The notes beneath the pieces were generated by a model, which was not told where the DNA came from, did no database searches, and saw only the letters and a list, made by a program, of their open reading frames with translations. This document shows positions 62,043-64,000 of a stretch of DNA of 64,000 nucleotides, piece after piece. The position numbers and the translations under genes are program-made. The DNA lies in the NCBI GenBank assembly GCA_039707465.1, contig CM077643.1, forward strand, positions 66,900,605-66,964,604. The letters run 5' to 3'. The stretch is from Rhabdophis nuchalis (lineage: Eukaryota > Chordata > Lepidosauria > Squamata > Natricidae). How positions within the stretch are numbered: position 1 is the first letter of the stretch; each line of letters begins with the position of its first letter.

Positions 62043-63244
62043 CCCACCTCTTAGGATTAATAAATGTTGCAGATCTTCAACACTGTGGGATAAATAGGGA
62101 GACAGATACAAGGGAAGTGCTGTATATGTAGCTTGCCAAAGTGTACCTTTTGACCAATCCAGATTTTTCATGATGTTGTGAAAGAAAGAAAAGAATTACA
62201 GCAGTTAAAATCACTTTTTGGCATTCATGGGAAAAAAGATTATTATGAAAGCAAGGTGACCATGGAAACATATGAAAGGCCCAAAACTATAAAATATTTT
62301 TAACATTAAAGCCCCCATTCTGAATTTGGAACAGATGTTTCAAGTTTAGGCATCTGACACACCTCTAAACATTGGCTTATTTTAGGTTAGGCAAGATGTT
62401 TTTGTAGATCAATATTGTGTGCATTAATTTCAGAAGTGGGGATTCTGAATCTTAGATGTACGAGAAGGAATCAGAAGTTGAACTTGAGAATTTTCACCTT
62501 GAAGATAAATGCACAGACATGCCTCAAACATTTCTAGAAGGGATTCAGAAGGAGTACATAACATTGAATAAGGGGGACTCTTATGGCAGAATTAAAATTT
62601 ATTTAAATATATTGTTTTTGAGGTAGTTTTATCACATTTGCCATTTTTAGATATTTTGTTTCCAAAATGGTTTCTTTTTTGGAATGAGTCTGTCTATCAT
62701 CTTCAATTTTCATTAAACTTGTATAAAGCTTCTATCACCCACCATTGAAAGAAACTTAGCCAGGGTAATGAAACTTATGCTGAATGTTGTTAATATCCAA
62801 AAACTGTAAACAAGCAATTTCTAGGAGAGATCAAGAGTAGAAGTAGACAATCCCTGTATCCAGAATGTGTTCTGACCTAGGCTTCCTGAGAAAGCATAAA
62901 TCACAATCTTAGTCCCAAAAATCCTCTTTTATTTATTCAGCTGGAAATTATGGTCATTCCCAGCCCATAAGGCTTTACAAACAGTTTGTGAAGGTTCTGA
63001 CAGATGTCTGCTCGAATTGCCACAGTCTTTCAGGGGAATGTTGATAAACGCCCACCTTATCTACTGCCAGAGACCTAATTGCCAAATGCAGAAGAAGGCC
63101 AAACTTAGCACAGAGTCAAACAGAACTTTTCAAAGCTTGAACCGACCAGATGAACTAATTGCTTCCTGCAAAAACTCATGTCCTGTTTGCTCCTCTTTTA
63201 TGTCTTAATGCAGCGACCAATAATCTCCAAGCCTTACTCCCAAG
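62043..63244. other. No recognised feature
   Basis: A/T-rich spacer without supported features. Confidence 0.5.
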
Positions 63245-63541
63245 TCAACCCTTTTTTCTTAATTGTTCTTGCCTTCTGGCAGATCTGCGCACACTGTGAA
63301 CAGGTTCCTGCTGTTCTTCTGCCTTGCTGTCAGGCTCCAGAGGCAGCAAATAACTACCAGAGGGTCTTGGTCCCCTCTCTGCCTCTGATGCAGAGCTGTC
63401 ACTCAAGTCTTCTCCAGACTCCAGGACCGGCCCATGTTCCTCCTCCTCATTGTCCAAATCTGTGGGTCCACAATAGAATGGCATCCACCATGTCCTGTGG
63501 AAAGATAGCTTTTCTTTGGCTCCCAGAGCTCTAAAATGCAC
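63245..63541 (-). other. Unidentified open frame, acidic then basic
   Basis: An open frame of about 98 codons that does not begin with ATG. It has an acidic middle (DNEEEEHGPVLESGEDLSDS), a short PRPSGSYLLPLEP segment and a basic end (RRSARRQEQLRKKG). I do not recognise it. Charge pattern and lack of domains suggest a disordered segment, possibly the C-terminal part of a retroelement protein or a host exon; no splice sites or poly-A signal decide the matter. It could also be a chance frame. Confidence 0.2.
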
Positions 63542-64000
63542 CTGAAATGACTTCTTGAAGTCTCCTAATAGGGAGCTATTTTATGGGTTGCTTATGGGTG
63601 ATCACAATCCCTCTACTTGTTTGAACAAAAATTCTGAGAAGCTGATGTATTCTCTGCCTCCTTATACCTCTTTGGTCATCGGTTTGCCATTGCTTCCCTA
63701 GAAGCCCAATGTATAACCATTTTCAAACCATTAAAAAAAACCCCATAACTCATTTGACATAACTGACAAGAAAAAATAATAATGAAAAAGGATTCTAATC
63801 ATCTCAAATATTTGGCTGTTTTTTGAAATGAAAACAAATTTTGCAGCATATTCTAGTTTTTTTCTTTTCCAGTTTTTCTTTAAAGTCTGCATGTCAGAAA
63901 ATGTATATTTCAGTCACCAAGTGAGAAGTTAATCTTCTCTCTAAAGTATTCAACAATACAAAATTAAGACTCTTAACTCACTGTATTTTCAAATATCATA
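63542..64000. other. No recognised feature
   Basis: A/T-rich end of the window; nothing supported. Confidence 0.5.

Overview
This is a eukaryotic intergenic window made almost entirely of transposable elements and A/T-rich non-coding DNA. I find no convincing host exon, rRNA gene, functional tRNA gene, operon or CRISPR array. The repeat mixture is L2-like, CR1, Rex1/L3-like, L1, BovB-type RTE and R4-like LINEs, Sauria-type and other tRNA-derived SINEs, and short hAT and mariner-like elements. That mixture points to a squamate reptile, most likely a snake; the species cannot be read from the sequence.

Layout. 1-2.5 kb is mostly plain sequence with one tiny hAT MITE and a CR1 end. 2.47-4.83 kb is a cluster of R4-like fragments in both orientations, one split by an L2 insertion. 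7.5-18.4 kb is the centrepiece, a four-layer nest. A GC-rich DNA element with inverted ends GGTGACCAGA was hit by a minus-strand, ORF1-only L1 relative (16-bp target duplication). That was hit by a nearly complete plus-strand L1 (17-bp target duplication). The L1 was in turn hit by a 2.35-kb L2. 20-31 kb carries several L2 copies, including a nearly full-length one at 22.85-26.2 kb, a 5'-truncated second ORF1-only L1 relative at 27.67-28.04 kb, a Sauria SINE and a Rex1/L3-like end. 31-45 kb is the quietest part, with BovB and CR1 remnants, another L2 and another Sauria SINE. 45-64 kb holds L2 and Rex1 copies inside a possible fold-back element, an R4-like tail, a SINE, hAT and mariner-like MITEs, a CR1 3' half, and a second full-length L2 on the minus strand (58.7-62.0 kb).

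How the parts work together. L1 ORF1 (RNA chaperone) and ORF2 (endonuclease plus reverse transcriptase) would have formed a retrotransposition particle; here ORF2 is broken by a frameshift and the L2 insertion. The ORF1-only element keeps a complete 284-codon ORF1 but has no ORF2, so it would depend on an L1 reverse transcriptase, like the mammalian half-L1 (HAL1) elements. The L2-like elements encode one protein (endonuclease, reverse transcriptase, conserved C-terminal domain); about 14 copies cover roughly a quarter of the window, and all but two are strongly 5'-truncated. Their 3' tails have seeded many of the microsatellites.

The most interesting candidate is the ORF1-only L1 lineage: two independent insertions, each with its own target-site duplication, go from the ORF1 stop codon into a short related 3' end with no ORF2 between. 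Element boundaries are my readings by eye and may be off by several bases.
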